This document shows positions 1-11,478 of a stretch of DNA of 64,000 nucleotides, piece by piece. The stretch comes from Ophiura sarsii. Lineage: Eukaryota > Echinodermata > Ophiuroidea > Amphilepidida > Ophiuridae. The number at the start of each line of letters is the position of its first letter. Positions within the stretch are counted from its first letter, which is position 1. The stretch is from NCBI GenBank assembly GCA_035610835.1, contig CM069452.1, positions 13,115,753 to 13,179,752 on the forward strand, in the 5' to 3' direction. A program made the translations under genes and the position numbers. Below the pieces are notes generated by a model. That model was not told the DNA's origin, searched no databases, and saw only the letters and a program-made list of their open reading frames with translations.

Positions 1-1534
1 AAAAAAAATTCTGCCCCTCCAAAAAATTCAGTTTAGTTAAATTATACAAAATTTAACAATTTTAGTATAAAATGGAGAAAAGAATTGTGTGCGAAAGTGC
101 GCATTTTCTCCAAATTAGGTTAAACTATTTTACAATTTTAGCATAAAACAGTTAATTTTTCGCACAAGCACGCATTTTCATACCAAATTAGTTATGTTTA
201 GACACAAAAACTGCGCGCTTCTTCTTTTCGTGCCCCCCTTTTCCCAAAAAAAAATTATGATGCTGACGCCGCCACTGGCTGGGAGTTGTCGTCTTTGATC
301 GCTTGGGTGCAAGTATGTGTGTGATGATAGGGTGCATTCATTAGAACATACACTGTGTTGTCACTCAGCACAGAGTTAGGTGAATGTAGTAAAACTCCAC
401 TTGAACCCTTTTTTTTGACACTGACAAGTCATTGAAACATTTCAATGTTTTTCTAATTATTTAGTAACTTACCAATATTTGCAGTGATGTTGTAGTGATC
501 TGACTCCGATCCGATGGCAAATTTGGTGACTCTATCCGACTTATGACTCAATTCACTCTGTTATTTTATATTGGGTAATTTCTTGTTATGTGTCTTATTG
601 TGCAATTTTTCCATGGGGTGGGGGGTGCGGTGTGTGTCTTTGAGTTATAAGTTGGTGTAAATGTTTGGAATTTTTGTGAGGGTTGTGTTTCGTTAAGTGA
701 GTTTTGAAGTGGGGGGGGGGGCGGTGTGTGGGGGGGGGGGGGGTTATGGTGTGTGTTTATGAGTTAAAAGAGCTAGGTGTAAATGTAATGATTATTTGTG
801 AGGGTTGTGTTTCGTTCAGTGAGTTTTGAAGTTGGAGTATGCATGTCTGTTTGATGTGTGCGGGCTCTGGGTTTTCAATTGTTGATGTTTTAAATTCTAT
901 GTGCAATATTTTATAATCTAATGGTCTTTTATATTATAACTATAATGTATTTTTATTGTATGTATTGCTATATCAATGTTAATTAACCAGTCATGAATGA
1001 ATGAATGAGCCGAGTCTGAATGGTAGGGGGTGGGGGTGGGGGTGTGTGTGTGGATGTTTTTGAGTGTTGGTTGTTTTAGTGGTATTCGGTGAGTGTGAGA
1101 TTGGGTTCATGTAATTAATTTTAGTAGATTATATTGTTTCCTTTAATCATTGTATTTTTATATGTAAAATTGTTGTAATTCAGCTACTTTGTATTTGCTG
1201 CAAGAACAGTTTTTAATAAACCTTTTATGAATGAATGAATGAAAAAGAGCTTTCTATTCTGGGTGGGGGCAGTTACCACAATGCGGGCACGTGCTAAGGG
1301 TATCAAATCGCGAATTTCAGGGGGCAAGGGGGACAGAGTGCCCCCTTGAAAAAAAATTTGACCAGGAAATAGGGAAGGCAGCTGAAAATCGGGAAGGCAG
1401 GCAAATTAGTTGGAAATTGCAGTTTTTCAGGCCGGTATTACATTGAAACTGTCTGCATTATTTTTAATCTTTTGGGAATGCATTTCACACTCTTATAATT
1501 TATTTTTTCCATTTCTTTCTTTCTCTTTATGCAG
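1..1534. other. Presumed last intron of the upstream oxidase paralogue
   Basis: No coding exon is visible here. The stretch is AT-rich with GT-rich patches and a long G run near 711-742. It ends in a pyrimidine tract and AG directly before the exon at 1535, so it is best read as the final intron of the first sarcosine-oxidase-like gene, whose other exons lie outside the window. Intron identity is inferred from the acceptor site. Confidence 0.55.
890..1245 (+). repeat. Two retroelement-like 3' tails ending in (ATGA)n
   Basis: Two similar AT-rich tails, each ending in a short ATGA microsatellite (about 993-1008 and 1227-1242), follow one another. The second contains TTTTAATAAA just before the ATGA repeats. 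This arrangement is typical of truncated non-LTR element 3' ends with short tandem tails. No coding sequence is left, so the family is not assigned. Confidence 0.4.
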
Positions 1535-1764
1535 ATATCAACATTGAAAGTACACAGACTGACACTTGTATTTCAGTGTGCACTCCTACTGGAAAACCTT
1601 ATTGTGATATGCTGACATCAAATATTGGTCTTGCGATCGGTGGGAATGGTGAGGGGGCTCAACTGGCGCATGAGATTGGAAACATTGCAGCTAAGATGAT
1701 CATGAAAGGCCAATGGGATTATGATCTGCCACAGGAAGAATTCAAGATCTGTTATAAACATTAA
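1535..1764 (+). CDS. Last exon of FAD-dependent sarcosine-oxidase-like paralogue A
   Basis: This terminal coding exon starts after a clear acceptor (TTTATGCAG) in phase 1 and ends with TAA at 1762-1764. It encodes about 76 residues homologous to the last exon of the complete gene at 4884-9938, with the same intron phase. Shared landmarks are DTCIS, P-Y-C-D-M, the G-G-N glycine cluster, and KMIMKGQWDYDL. In monomeric sarcosine oxidases the first of these positions carries the cysteine that binds FAD covalently, so Cys in DTCIS is the likely equivalent. The C-terminus is CYKH and has no peroxisomal PTS1 tripeptide, unlike paralogue B. Earlier exons are off the left edge. An AATAAA at 1902-1907 could serve as its polyadenylation signal. 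Confidence 0.8.
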
Positions 1765-2111
1765 ACAAAAATATCAGTAGCAGCATTTAGACTGATAGTG
1801 ATATTGATTTCGATCATGTTTTTAGGGTTAATTTAGATGTCACATGACTGCCTTTTGGGCGATCACATGACAGCAGGTGGAGGGAAGTAAACACTACACT
1901 GAATAAAGGGGTTGCGATGATCCCAACAGAGCTCAATAACCATGGTTAGAAACCCTAGAAATATTAGTATTTAGAACTTTATTAACAAATTTGATTATTT
2001 ACTTTTCTAAAGTATCCCAGATACCAGTTCCAAGTATTTACTCCGAAATATACTCTATAAAACAATGAAATAACAACTTTATTATAGAGAAAAACTTATC
2101 TCTGAAATATA
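1765..2111. other. 3' flank of paralogue A
   Basis: No ORF of note. AATAAA at 1902-1907 is the nearest polyadenylation-signal candidate for the preceding exon. The rest is unremarkable AT-rich sequence up to the TTAA site of the MITE at 2116. Confidence 0.5.
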
Positions 2112-2115
2112 TTAA

Positions 2116-2337
2116 GGCTGTGAATGCACGGGTAGTTTCGTACCCGGGTACCCGACCCGTTTTTCGGGCGGGTACCCGGGTACCCGAAAAAAGAAACTAA
2201 AAAAATTAAAAATATATTTTTTTTTTTTTTTTTTTACAAATTTTTTTTTTACAATTTTTTTTTTTAAAGTACAAATTTGTCCCCCAAAATGACACATGAT
2301 GGGGTCAATAGAGGTCATTTGGGGACACATTTGTACT

Positions 2338-2368
<31 letters not shown>

Positions 2369-2456
2369 ACATTTCGGGTATTCGGGTACCCAATTTGGTA
2401 CCCGGGTACCCGGAATAGCGGGCGGGTACCCGGGTTCCCGGGTATAAGTCACAGCC
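2116..2456. mobile_element. MITE with TTAA target duplication and GGGTACCCG-rich arms
   Basis: The element is bounded by inverted GGCTGTGA / TCACAGCC and flanked by TTAA on both sides (2112-2115, 2457-2460). Both arms are packed with self-complementary GGGTACCCG units around an AT/poly-T core. TTAA duplication is characteristic of piggyBac and Kolobok transposases. No transposase is encoded. A 72-codon minus-strand reading frame across it looks spurious. Confidence 0.75.
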
Positions 2457-2625
2457 TTAATTAATATATATAGTTTTAAATATAAAACTTGAGATTGAAA
2501 TTATAAGCATTTTATATCTTCTTTAGTAGTTTAAGAGTATTACTATTATATAATAGATTTGATCCAATGTGCAGTATAAATGTCATTACATTACTTGAGC
2601 GCAGACTGTCAGGGTACACTTTGTG

Positions 2626-2833
2626 CAGTGTTGCCAACACCGCGGTTTGGCAGCGCTATTAGGTGACTTTTGACCCCTGCGCCGCGGGCAAAAAACGGGT
2701 GCCGCGTTTGGGAAAAGTCAAGCTACAATGTATTTTCTATGGGCAAACAAAAATTGGGCTACTTTTTGTCGTGGGCTGCGGTTTAGAGGACACTTGGGTC
2801 GCGGTTTTGGACTATTGTCAGTTGGCAACACTG
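2626..2833. mobile_element. Short non-autonomous element, 13-bp terminal inverted repeats
   Basis: CAGTGTTGCCAAC at 2626-2638 is matched by its reverse complement at 2821-2833, giving a unit of about 208 bp. The interior is GC-richer than its surroundings and has no credible protein. The target duplication is not clear, so the superfamily is left open. Confidence 0.6.
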
Positions 2834-2946
2834 ACTTTCTGTCCCTTTTCTTTCCCTTTTCCCTTTCCTTCCCTTTTGGTCTCCTCTTCTCCCTTTTTTG
2901 CCTTCCTGATTTTCCCGGTCAATTTTTTTTGAGGGGGGCACTCTGA

Positions 2947-2970
2947 CCCCCCCCCCCCCCCCCCCCCCCC
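2947..2970. repeat. Poly(C) tract, 24 bp
   Basis: Uninterrupted cytosine run. Similar long C or G runs recur through the window (for example 10556-10588, 26505-26570, 33037-33056, 44931-44953, 54547-54570). Confidence 0.9.
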
Positions 2971-3326
2971 TTGTCCCCCTGGCTACGCTTGTGCGTCCAA
3001 CAATAGTGAAATGTTTCTAGTACTGCACTCTCTGAAATGAATGTATTGAGGTTGTGTGTGGGGTGTAGGTATGATAGTTTGTATTTCATTACAGAAGCAT
3101 GATTAATAAAAAAAACTATGTAAAATATAATTGAATTGGCTCATCAGTATGGCTATTGTTTATTTAGTTCTCATGTTTCCCCAAAAATTGTTTACTAGAA
3201 AAAAATAGTAGCACATTATATTCCAATAAATAAGAAATTCATTACTTCTTCAGGCAATTTCATTTCATATTTTTCATATTAGGTGGGGGGGGGGGGCAAG
3301 AAATAAAGTGAACCGACTTCAGGACC

Positions 3327-3625
3327 AAGGCTCAAGATAACAGTATTTTACCGGGAGCTACTTATTTCAAAAGTCGCGCCCGGATCATGGCATTTATCGA
3401 GAAAGGAGCTACTTTCAGTCTACCGGGAGCTAACTTTTTATTAAATCCAGCATGGCAGCATTGTCAACTCGAAATTCGATGTCTTAGGCAAGCTTCCCGA
3501 TCGTCAACGGGCGCTGGTTTGGACAAAATATCAGCGCTCGGTTGTTTATTTTTCAGCATTACCGGGCGCTATGGCAGAAGGACCGAGGGGTAAAAATTGC
3601 CCATCGCCCGCTTATCTTGAGCCTT
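3327..3625. mobile_element. MITE-like element with 14-bp terminal inverted repeats
   Basis: AAGGCTCAAGATAA at the left end is exactly matched by TTATCTTGAGCCTT at the right end, about 299 bp overall. The interior carries several CGGGAGCTA / GGGCGCT-type motifs. No transposase and no convincing target duplication were seen. Confidence 0.65.
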
Positions 3626-3983
3626 GTTCAAGACTGCTTTCACCCAAATGGTTGCCCACAATAAGATGTGGTCACTTAGAAAACTGAATAGGAAAACAAA
3701 AAATTGTTTTCAATTATAAAGCCCTGTTATTCCACCATCTCTGAGGTTGTACTGTATTGTAGTTTGTAATGGCCCATGAGGAGGGATACATTTGAAACCT
3801 TTTCTTTACATGACCCTTGTAAATTGTAATTGCAATGCACATTTCACCCTTTTCTCAGGCTTTAATATTAATGCAATATTGATTGTGCAATGTATTCTGT
3901 GCATCACGCTCTTTACTATTTCTATTTTTACTTATGTATATTTCACAGTTATCCCAGTTGTCTGTTCTTGCTCTTCTTATTTA

Positions 3984-4543
3984 GACTTAAGGAACTTTTT
4001 TTTAAATTTTGTGAGAGCTGTAATTACTGAACTATGACTCAAATGTATATAAAAGTATACATTTTTGGAAAGGAAATGGATCAGAGATTCCAAATTCTTG
4101 ATGATGATGTAAAGACAATAACTTAGGGACGAATTTCTCATTTTTTAGCCTAATATAATATTTTTTGAAATTTTGACTAAAAAGTGCCAACAACAAAAAG
4201 TTTCCAATTGTTTCACTTTTTTGGCACTTTTTAGTAAAAATGTCAAAAAATATTAGATTAGGTTAAAAAATGAGAAATTCGTCCCTAAGTTAGTGTCTTT
4301 ACATCATAATCAAGCGATTTGGGCATTTTTTACTAAAAATTATTTTTTTTAGCTTTATTCAAAAAAAATGGGTCAAAAAAGTGCATTTTGTGATTTTCTC
4401 AAAAAAATCAACATTTTTGGTCACAATTGTTGTTGCTAAATTTGGATTCTCTGATCCATTTCCTTTCCAAAAATGTATGCATTTGATTAATAGTTCAATA
4501 ATTACAGCACCAAAAAATCAAATCAAAAACTTCCTTGAGTCCC
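3984..4543. mobile_element. Foldback element with ~260-bp imperfect arms
   Basis: The two halves are imperfect reverse complements, for example TGGATCAGAGATTCCAAAT against ATTTGGATTCTCTGATCCA, and GGGACGAATTTCTCAT against ATGAGAAATTCGTCCC. The transcript or single strand would form one long hairpin with a small loop near 4205. No coding capacity. It lies between the two oxidase paralogues. Confidence 0.7.
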
Positions 4544-4599
4544 CCCTTAACTGTGCAATATTCATACCGTATTTTATCTTGTTGTTATCGGTAGAGTAT

Positions 4600-4725
4600 G
4601 TTTTAATATTGTATCTATAATATATTACTCCCGTGCTTTATACTTTTAATTTATCTTTGTAAAGCGCCTTGAGTTTTTTTGATGTAATTGCGCTATATAA
4701 GAAATAAATATTATTATTATTATTA
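4600..4725 (+). repeat. Dispersed repeat 3' end, GCGCTATATAA then (ATT)n
   Basis: A TGTAAAGCGCCTTGAG block is followed by GCGCTATATAAG and an ATT microsatellite. This tail is widespread in invertebrate genomes as the 3' end of retroposed repeats. Related material appears reversed at 27218-27300 and 39222-39290. Confidence 0.55.
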
Positions 4726-4883
4726 AATGAACCGACCATACCAATCTCAACCGAGGGACTCAAATATTGAATGGGGGAAATATCCACCTTTGCCCCACTC
4801 TGGCTACGCTAATGTTCCTGTTAACACAAACTAAAAAGTGACACTAAGGACATTCAAATCTGACTTGACTATTTGTGTACAGA

Positions 4884-7800
4884 ATGGAGCCATCAATGGA
4901 TTTGACATATGATGTGTGTGTAGTTGGGGCAGGATTGTGGGGTTCATCTGCAGCCTATCACCTTGCACTGATACCAGGGAACAAAGTCTGTTTAATTGGA
5001 CCAAAAGAACCATCCATACAGGTAAGGTCAATTGGGAAAACTGCTTTAATATACAGGCGGCCTACCGTGTTGTTTTCAATATAGGTCAATAAATGCGTAT
5101 GTGTTGTTTCGAGAGAAATTGGACAAATCAATGCACACGCTCTGATATTGATGTGAATAATGGCATGACCCTGCAGGAGGAGTGCTATTGTGAGCATATC
5201 AACATTTACGCAAGTACATTGATTTTTCTAATTTTTCTAGAAACAAAATATATGCATGTATTGACCTAATTCATACACCACACTATACAAATCAAAATTC
5301 ACAATTTGGGCATAATTTTGATAATTTGTAATAACAAATAAAAACATGTTAATAAGTTTGCTAACACCCGCAGTAAAAGACGAATCAAAACAAAGCGTGT
5401 GGCCCACTCATTGAACAGCGCACCCGCGGAGTGCATTGGACACTTTCAATGCACTCCGCTTATTTTAATTTCTTGCTTTCTGATTGGTTCGACACTATAC
5501 TAAGAGTGTATGAATGTGTTTTATGCTGCAATACATCTTGTAGCCCTTCAATTACCTTCTTTTGAATCGGAATTGAGAGTAATGTTGAATCCAACACAGA
5601 CTCCTCTAGATACACATCTTGCTAATTTAGCATTGATTTGCTTTATTGTGTATTGTACGGTACTTGTTTTAACATATTGCATCCTTTCTATAAATGTATG
5701 TTGCAATTAACAGTTTTGCCAAAATTCCATCCACCGCAAAAAAGAACATATCTGCATCTCCCCCAAACAGTGTTTCACAGAACCATGTTTTCAAACAGAA
5801 GCAATACATTAAAATAACTGTTTAAAAATGGTTATTCCACCAGTAATTCTGTTTCAATACCTCTCCCATAGCAGGTTTTTAGGTTAATTTAGTTCAATAT
5901 TATTTGAAGTTTCTAGTTTAGTATGGTTGTTACATTTTAATTAATTATGTGCTATATTGTTTTACTAGGATTACCCCTCTAGTGAGATATTTGGTGCTCA
6001 TTATGATGAAGGTCGTATCTGCAGAATGAATGTAAGCAGTATGGTGGAAGCAGTTATTGTAAACCGATCATCTGCTAAATATCATGAGATAGAGCAAAAC
6101 ACAGGTCAGTGTTAGAATAATAAAACTAGTGTAGCATTATCAGCAAAATATTTGGATTTTATAATATGGTGTAGGGAAAAGTAGGGTAATGCCAGACCAG
6201 TAGAGGTATTGATTAACATTCTTTTTCTGTATTATCTACTTTAGCCCAGGTTAGAAATGCAATTGTCTGTCGACTAAGCATAAATAGTTTTAATATAATT
6301 AAGTGGTTTTAAATTACTTTTGCATATTAAAATGAAAAAGAATTATAATATTAATAAATGTTTTGTACCAAATTGAAATATTTATTTTGTATAATTCATA
6401 TTTTGTTCACTCCCTCCACTTGATTCCTTCATTCTGGTACTCACAGGTATCCAATTCTTCACAGAAAGGAGTAACATAAACTTTGGCCCTTCAGGTGGCC
6501 AGTACATAAATGACTCCAAGAGAGTGTCTGAAGCACTAGGATTGCAACATTTACAACTATCAAGAAAGCAGTTAATGGATAGATACCCATACATAGATAT
6601 ACAGGAATCTAACCAGTGTGTTCTACAGTTATCAAAGTCTGGTATAATGAACCCGCGTGCCTATCTTACTGCAATGAAAATGTTAGCTCATCTAAAGGGC
6701 TGCAATATTTTGGATCATGTTGTTGACGATATACGAGAATGTCACTTACTAGATGGTAGTATAGTACAAGTTCTTACAATGGACAGGGGGAAAGTGGTTC
6801 GAGCAAGAAAAGTGTTGCTTTGTACCGGTGTATTCACAAGTTTCAAGAACTTACTTCCAGAGCATCTGCTTCCTGATATCATCATGTCACCAGAACAGAC
6901 ATTACGAATGGAAGTTAGTGAGAAGGATCTGATGCTATTGAAAGATATGCCTTGTGTCAACTCTATGACAGGTGTAAATGAGGCTACTGATTGCTATATA
7001 CTACCGCCCATCAAGTATCCTGATGGTAAGTGTTCATGGCTGAGAGAGGGGTGGTTGTATTGGTAGCTTTGCTGGGGATATAGTCACTGTCATAATACTA
7101 TGGACAAAATTCAAGCTATTTCATGCAAACTAGTTTTGTTGTTGTTTGCGGAGCTGCATCCAGATACATGAAATGCATCCACGTTTATTCATGCACGCTC
7201 GTCCGTCTCCCCCCCCCCTCCCCGGCGCACTCATGTACGCACACATTATTGGAATTATGTCCATAGCATTATGATGTTGACTTTTTTTTTTATAGCTGAG
7301 AGGAGTAGGTTGGTAACTGAGAGAGGGGTGGTGGGTTGGTGGGATGGGAGGTCAGAGAGGGTTATTGGATAGTTGAGAGAGTGGTGTAGTTGAGGGAGGA
7401 GTGGCCACGGTAGCTGAGGGAATCAGGAGAGGGGGCATTTGCTCACCCCTCCAATGAAATGATAAACTCTATGTAATAATAAAAATAATCGGTTATGCCC
7501 CCACCCCATCACAACAGGCCTCCCCCCACCTCATGTACTATAAATGAACATAATTTTACTCATACGTATATTGTTTTACTTATAACACAAGATGACCATT
7601 TTCTTTCGAATATTTTAATACTGAAACTTTTTCTTCCAACAGGAAAATATTATGTTAAAATCGGACATGATGACCTTGATTTTGTTCTGCATAGTAAGGA
7701 AGATGCGGTAGCGTGGTATAGAGGAAATGGATGTGTTCAACTGAAGACCCATTTGATGCAAATAATGAAGATGATTATGCCAGGTATGTTTCAAATTGGC

Positions 7801-9938
7801 ATTAGGCCAAGGAGAAAACCCTGTTTATGGGTTTGGCAGACCCATATTTGTCAAAATTGAGATTTGGATATTTTAATTTTGAAAATCTTTGAAATTGTTA
7901 AAAATTAACAAAATTCTTGGGAAAAATGTTCAACTGACTGACCCTTCCTGAGAGGTTGGTACGTCCATAGAACAGGGTTTAGGCAGATTATAGATTGCTA
8001 AAGATACACAGAATGCATGCACACCTTGAAAGGACTGCTAAAGTTAGATATAATGTTCACTTTCAAAGTTAGGCAGCTTATAGACTGCTAAAGTTAGGCA
8101 GAATGCACACCTTCAAAGTTAAGCAAACAGTATGGCCCGTATTCTCGTACGTATTTAAACACAGTTTTAAGCTAAACATGCGTTTAACTTTGACTTTAAA
8201 CACATCGTTTAGCTGTGACTTTAAACACATCATTTAACTTAAACATGTGTCTAACTCACTGAAAAGTGTTTATCTTTAACCATGGGTATGGGGGTAGTTT
8301 AACACACGGTCACTCTCGCAACGAGATTAGCAGAGTTGAAAGCGGGGTTTGTTAAACACGTCGTTTCAAAGATAAATTTGCAGTTTCATTTAGACACAAG
8401 TTTAGTTAGTCACGGTTTTAAACTAAACCGTGTTAAGTACGATAATACGGCCCTACAAGTTAGGCAGAATCCACACCTTCAATAATAGGTAGATTACAGA
8501 CTGTTAAAGTTAGGCAGAATGCACACTTTCAAAGTTAGGCAAACGGTATAAGTTAGGCAGAATGTAAATCTCCAAAGTTAGGTAGATTGCAGACTGTTAA
8601 AGTTAGGCAAAATGTACAGCTTCAAAATGACATAGATTTACAGCATCAAAGTTAGATAGATTGCAGACTGTTAAAGTTAGGTATTATGTACAGCTTCAAA
8701 GTTAGGCAAACGGTAGAAGTTAGGCAGAATTCACATCTTCAATGTTAGGTACCAAATTAGAACCAAATTTATATATAGTAGGCCAGTGGCGCAACCTACG
8801 TGTTCAGTGGAAGCGGCAATCCTACTGAACGGCTCTTTTCAGAGCCACCAATTCTTTCACAAGTAGGAAAGGGCATCTACTCTCAAATCATCGGGCAAGG
8901 GGTAGCCCAAATGATGATAACAAGAGAAGTGGCAATCGCTATGTTTTGTTTAATATTATAATAATTTGGTCCTGAAGAAGTCAGAGCTAATCCTGACGAA
9001 AGCTTGACAGATCAAAACTCGTCCGACGGCGAACCCGTTAAACTTTTAACTTATATTATGAATACCCGTCGTAAAAGCCTATCTCACAATTTAAAATGTT
9101 AGGTAGATTACATACTGTTAAAGTTAGGCAGAATTCACCTCTAAAGTCGGGCAGACTGTAAACCTCCAAAGTTAGGTAGATTGCAGAATGCACACTTTCA
9201 AAGTTAGGCAAACAGTATAAGTTATGAAGAATATAAACTTCAAAAGTTATGTAGATTACAGATGGTTAAAGTTAGGCAAAGTGCAAGCCTTATAAGTTGA
9301 GCAGACATAACACTCTCAAAATTAGGCAGATTACAGCCTGTTAAAGTTAGGCCAAATGTACAGCTTCAAAGTAAAGCAAAGTACAGATAGTTAAAGTTAG
9401 GCAAAGTGCAAGCCTTCAAAATTGAGCAGACATTACACTTCAAAGTTAGGTATTAGTCAGACTGTTGAAGTTAGACAAAATGTATACATAAGTTATACAG
9501 ATTGTTAAAGCTATAAAATGGACGTCTTCGAAATAACGTAATTACAGATTACAAAAGTGTGGCAAAATTTACATTTTCAAGTTAGAATAAGACAGACCCA
9601 AAGTTCAAAGTTAAGATCCATTTAATGATAATAAGCATAAACAAAATGTCCCGTTTACTTGAATAATAAGTATTTCTTCATGTTTCTTTTTTTCAGGAAT
9701 CAAGCCGATAGCCACAAAAGCAGATACCTGTATTTCAACTTTGACCAGAAGTGGATTGCCATATTGTGACATGGTGGCACCATCTATTGGTATCATGGTT
9801 GGTGGGAATGCAGTAGGAGCTAGAATGTCATATGAAATGGGTAGAATTGGTGCAAGGATGATTATGAAAGGACATTGGGACTATGATCTATCACCAACAC
9901 AGTTCAAAGTTCATTTAAAAAATAAAGCAAAGTTGTAA
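4884..9938 (+). CDS. FAD-dependent sarcosine-oxidase-like enzyme (paralogue B), five exons
   Basis: Exons are 4884-5021, 5969-6104, 6447-7025, 7643-7783 and 9697-9938. All junctions are GT-AG with consistent phases (0, 1, 1, 1), giving 411 aa, the usual size for the monomeric sarcosine oxidase/PIPOX branch of the DAO superfamily. The family oxidises secondary amino acids such as sarcosine or pipecolate, making H2O2. Residues 15-20 form the Rossmann FAD-binding pattern G-A-G-L-W-G. Cys343 in ADTCIS aligns by context with the covalent flavin cysteine. The C-terminus ends in KAKL, and AKL is a good PTS1, so peroxisomal matrix import is likely. The start is the first in-frame ATG before the Rossmann strand. 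Introns hold MITEs and a minisatellite. Substrate cannot be told from sequence. An ATTAAA at 10019 is a possible poly(A) signal. Confidence 0.88.
5426..5459. other. Perfect 13-bp hairpin in intron 1
   Basis: GCGGAGTGCATTG and CAATGCACTCCGC are separated by eight bases. It may be a relic of a small inverted-repeat element. The rest of intron 1 (5022-5968) shows no other structure I can support. Confidence 0.6.
8134..8453. mobile_element. MITE inserted in the intron-4 minisatellite
   Basis: The ends GGCCCGTATTCTCGTACGTA and the reverse complement of GTACGATAATACGGCCC form imperfect terminal inverted repeats, and inner TTTAAAC/GTTTAAA motifs continue the symmetry. The minisatellite resumes directly on both sides. 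TA flanks are compatible with a Tc1/mariner-like insertion but are not proof of one. Confidence 0.65.
8765..9100 (+). mobile_element. Insertion in the intron-4 repeat array, carrying a histone-type stem-loop
   Basis: About 335 bp unrelated to the surrounding minisatellite. It contains a perfect 16-nt histone-type hairpin at 8831-8846 and, further down, TGAAGAAGTC...GACGAAAGC, a hairpin common near the 3' ends of invertebrate retroelements. No ORF. Its identity as a retroposed element is inferred from being foreign to the array and from these motifs. Confidence 0.45.
8831..8846 (+). promoter_or_regulatory. Histone-type 3' stem-loop sequence
   Basis: GGCTCTTTTCAGAGCC with flanks AAC and ACCA matches the metazoan replication-dependent histone mRNA hairpin (six-base-pair stem, four-base loop). 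AGGAAAGGG lies about 17 nt downstream and only loosely resembles a histone downstream element. It is the same hairpin as at 58974, 59071, 60453 and 60550 (those on the minus strand). No histone gene is adjacent. Confidence 0.6.
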
Positions 9939-10145
9939 ACTAGAGTAGATTTGTATATTTTGTATACCACCCTACCAATAACTACCCACTTTAATGAATA
10001 ACTTTATTTCCGAAGAACATTAAATACATTATCTAGAGAGATTTTATGAGTGTGAAACCAGTATAGAATCCAGTGGTGTGAATAATCATTGTTCTGGGAA
10101 GACTACACACGGGTCAAGAATGGTTTGCTTTTTGCTGATATTTCC

Positions 10146-10556
10146 CCGGGGGGGGGGGGGGTACTCGGATTTGGTTTGGTCGGGGGTGTGCCGCTGGAGA
10201 TTCAAAACCCATACCCAGTTTTAGGGGTGATTTTGGAAAAATCGGTACCCATTTTTAGGGGTTTTGCTTCATTTTAGACTAAATTTTCGCAAATTATCGG
10301 GAAAATAGACCTAATTTTTGCAAATTTTCGCGAAAATAGACACAAATTTCGCGAAAATAGACACAAATTTCGCGAAAATAGACACAAATTTCGCGAAAAT
10401 AGACACAAATTTCGCGAAAATAGACCCATTTGTAAAAAGTGACCCCATTATTAGGGATTTCCAGCACAAAATCATACCCCATGTTTAGGAATTTTGTGCC
10501 CAAAAACCTACCCATTAGAGCGGCACACCCCCGTATACCGTATTGGGTGAGTACCC

Positions 10557-10588
<32 letters not shown>
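10146..10588. mobile_element. MITE with poly(G)/poly(C) ends and an internal tandem repeat
   Basis: It starts with a G run followed by GGTACTC and GGGGGTGTGCCGCT, and ends with AGCGGCACACCCCCGT, GAGTACC and a C run of over 30. Inside, a 20-22-bp unit containing TTCGCGAAAATAGACACAAA repeats about five times (10325-10425). The short reading frames here are repeat artefacts. Confidence 0.7.
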
Positions 10589-10589
<1 letters not shown>

Positions 10590-10658
10590 ATATTTCTTAG
10601 TTTGATAAATATTCTTCTTGAATATAGAGGTGATTTAAATCACTTACTGATGTGCAAA

Positions 10659-10948
10659 TTTACTTTTGGACAAACTAAAAGTAAACTAAAAAGTAAACAC
10701 AATACTATTACACTTACGTGAGCCCAACAACTCAGCTGTTTTCCACCCAGCCTCTAATCAATAACTATTCCATTAAATCACAGATGGTGGAAACATCTGT
10801 GACTATATTCACTCACTTGGAGCGTGCTTTGAGGTCAATTGGGTGCAAAATGAAAGAAAAGTTTAGTTTTGAGTTTACTTTTACGTCTACTTTTTTGTTT
10901 AGAATTGCGTTTACTTTTTAGTTTACTTTTAGTTTGTCCAAAAGTAAA
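10659..10948. mobile_element. MITE with ~40-bp terminal inverted repeats
   Basis: TTTACTTTTGGACAAACTAA at the left end is exactly mirrored at the right end, and the inverted match continues to about 40 bp through TAAAAGTAAAC-type sequence. About 290 bp in all. No coding capacity. Confidence 0.75.
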
Positions 10949-11478
10949 CGCTCATAATTTGTAGTGATATCAACGTTATTAAAATAAGTGTCCCATGTGA
11001 AACTTTTTTTTTTTTTTTTGTGGACATGATATAAAAATTGTTCACGAAATACTACATAGTAATCGTGTTTGTCCCATAAGAATTTTGTTTATCCATTTTG
11101 GAGCTTCCGTTATCAAATCATGGCAAATCTACTCGGGCATGTTCAAATTCAGCTTTGGCCACTTTTCATGTGAAGGGAGCTCTTTTATTAGAATCGTCAT
11201 TCAGTGTGTAATTGAACATAATCAATAAAATCAATAATAATCAACCTATTAAATGTTGACGGTTAGTTGAATTTGATAAAAAAAACAAATTTTTCATCCA
11301 TATTATCCATGACATGTAATAAAATATTTGAATTATAGACGGTATTTGTTATAACAATACATTTACATATCCTAAAACCATCATCGGAACCACTAAGACC
11401 GGTTTTTTTCTCAGTTGAAAGTAATTTGAAAAGTGGCCAAAGTGGGATTTGCACTCTTGTTACTGAATTGATCATATA

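Larger units (their letters stand above)
7980..9610. repeat. Degenerate minisatellite filling intron 4
   Basis: The core motif AAAGTTAGGCAGA and relatives (GTTAGGTAGATTGCAGACTG, TTCAAAGTTAGGCAAAC) repeat dozens of times with variable spacing of roughly 25-50 bp between the exons at 7783 and 9697. The array is interrupted by two insertions (8134-8453 and about 8765-9100). Repeats are too diverged to be a recent expansion. Confidence 0.85.

Noticed and set aside
8959..9000. Hammerhead-ribozyme-like CTGAAGA ... GTCAG/CTGAC ... GAAA in the intron-4 insertion
   Set aside because: The CTGANGA and GAAA cores and a stem II are present. But an extra A separates core and stem, and no complementary stems I and III are seen.
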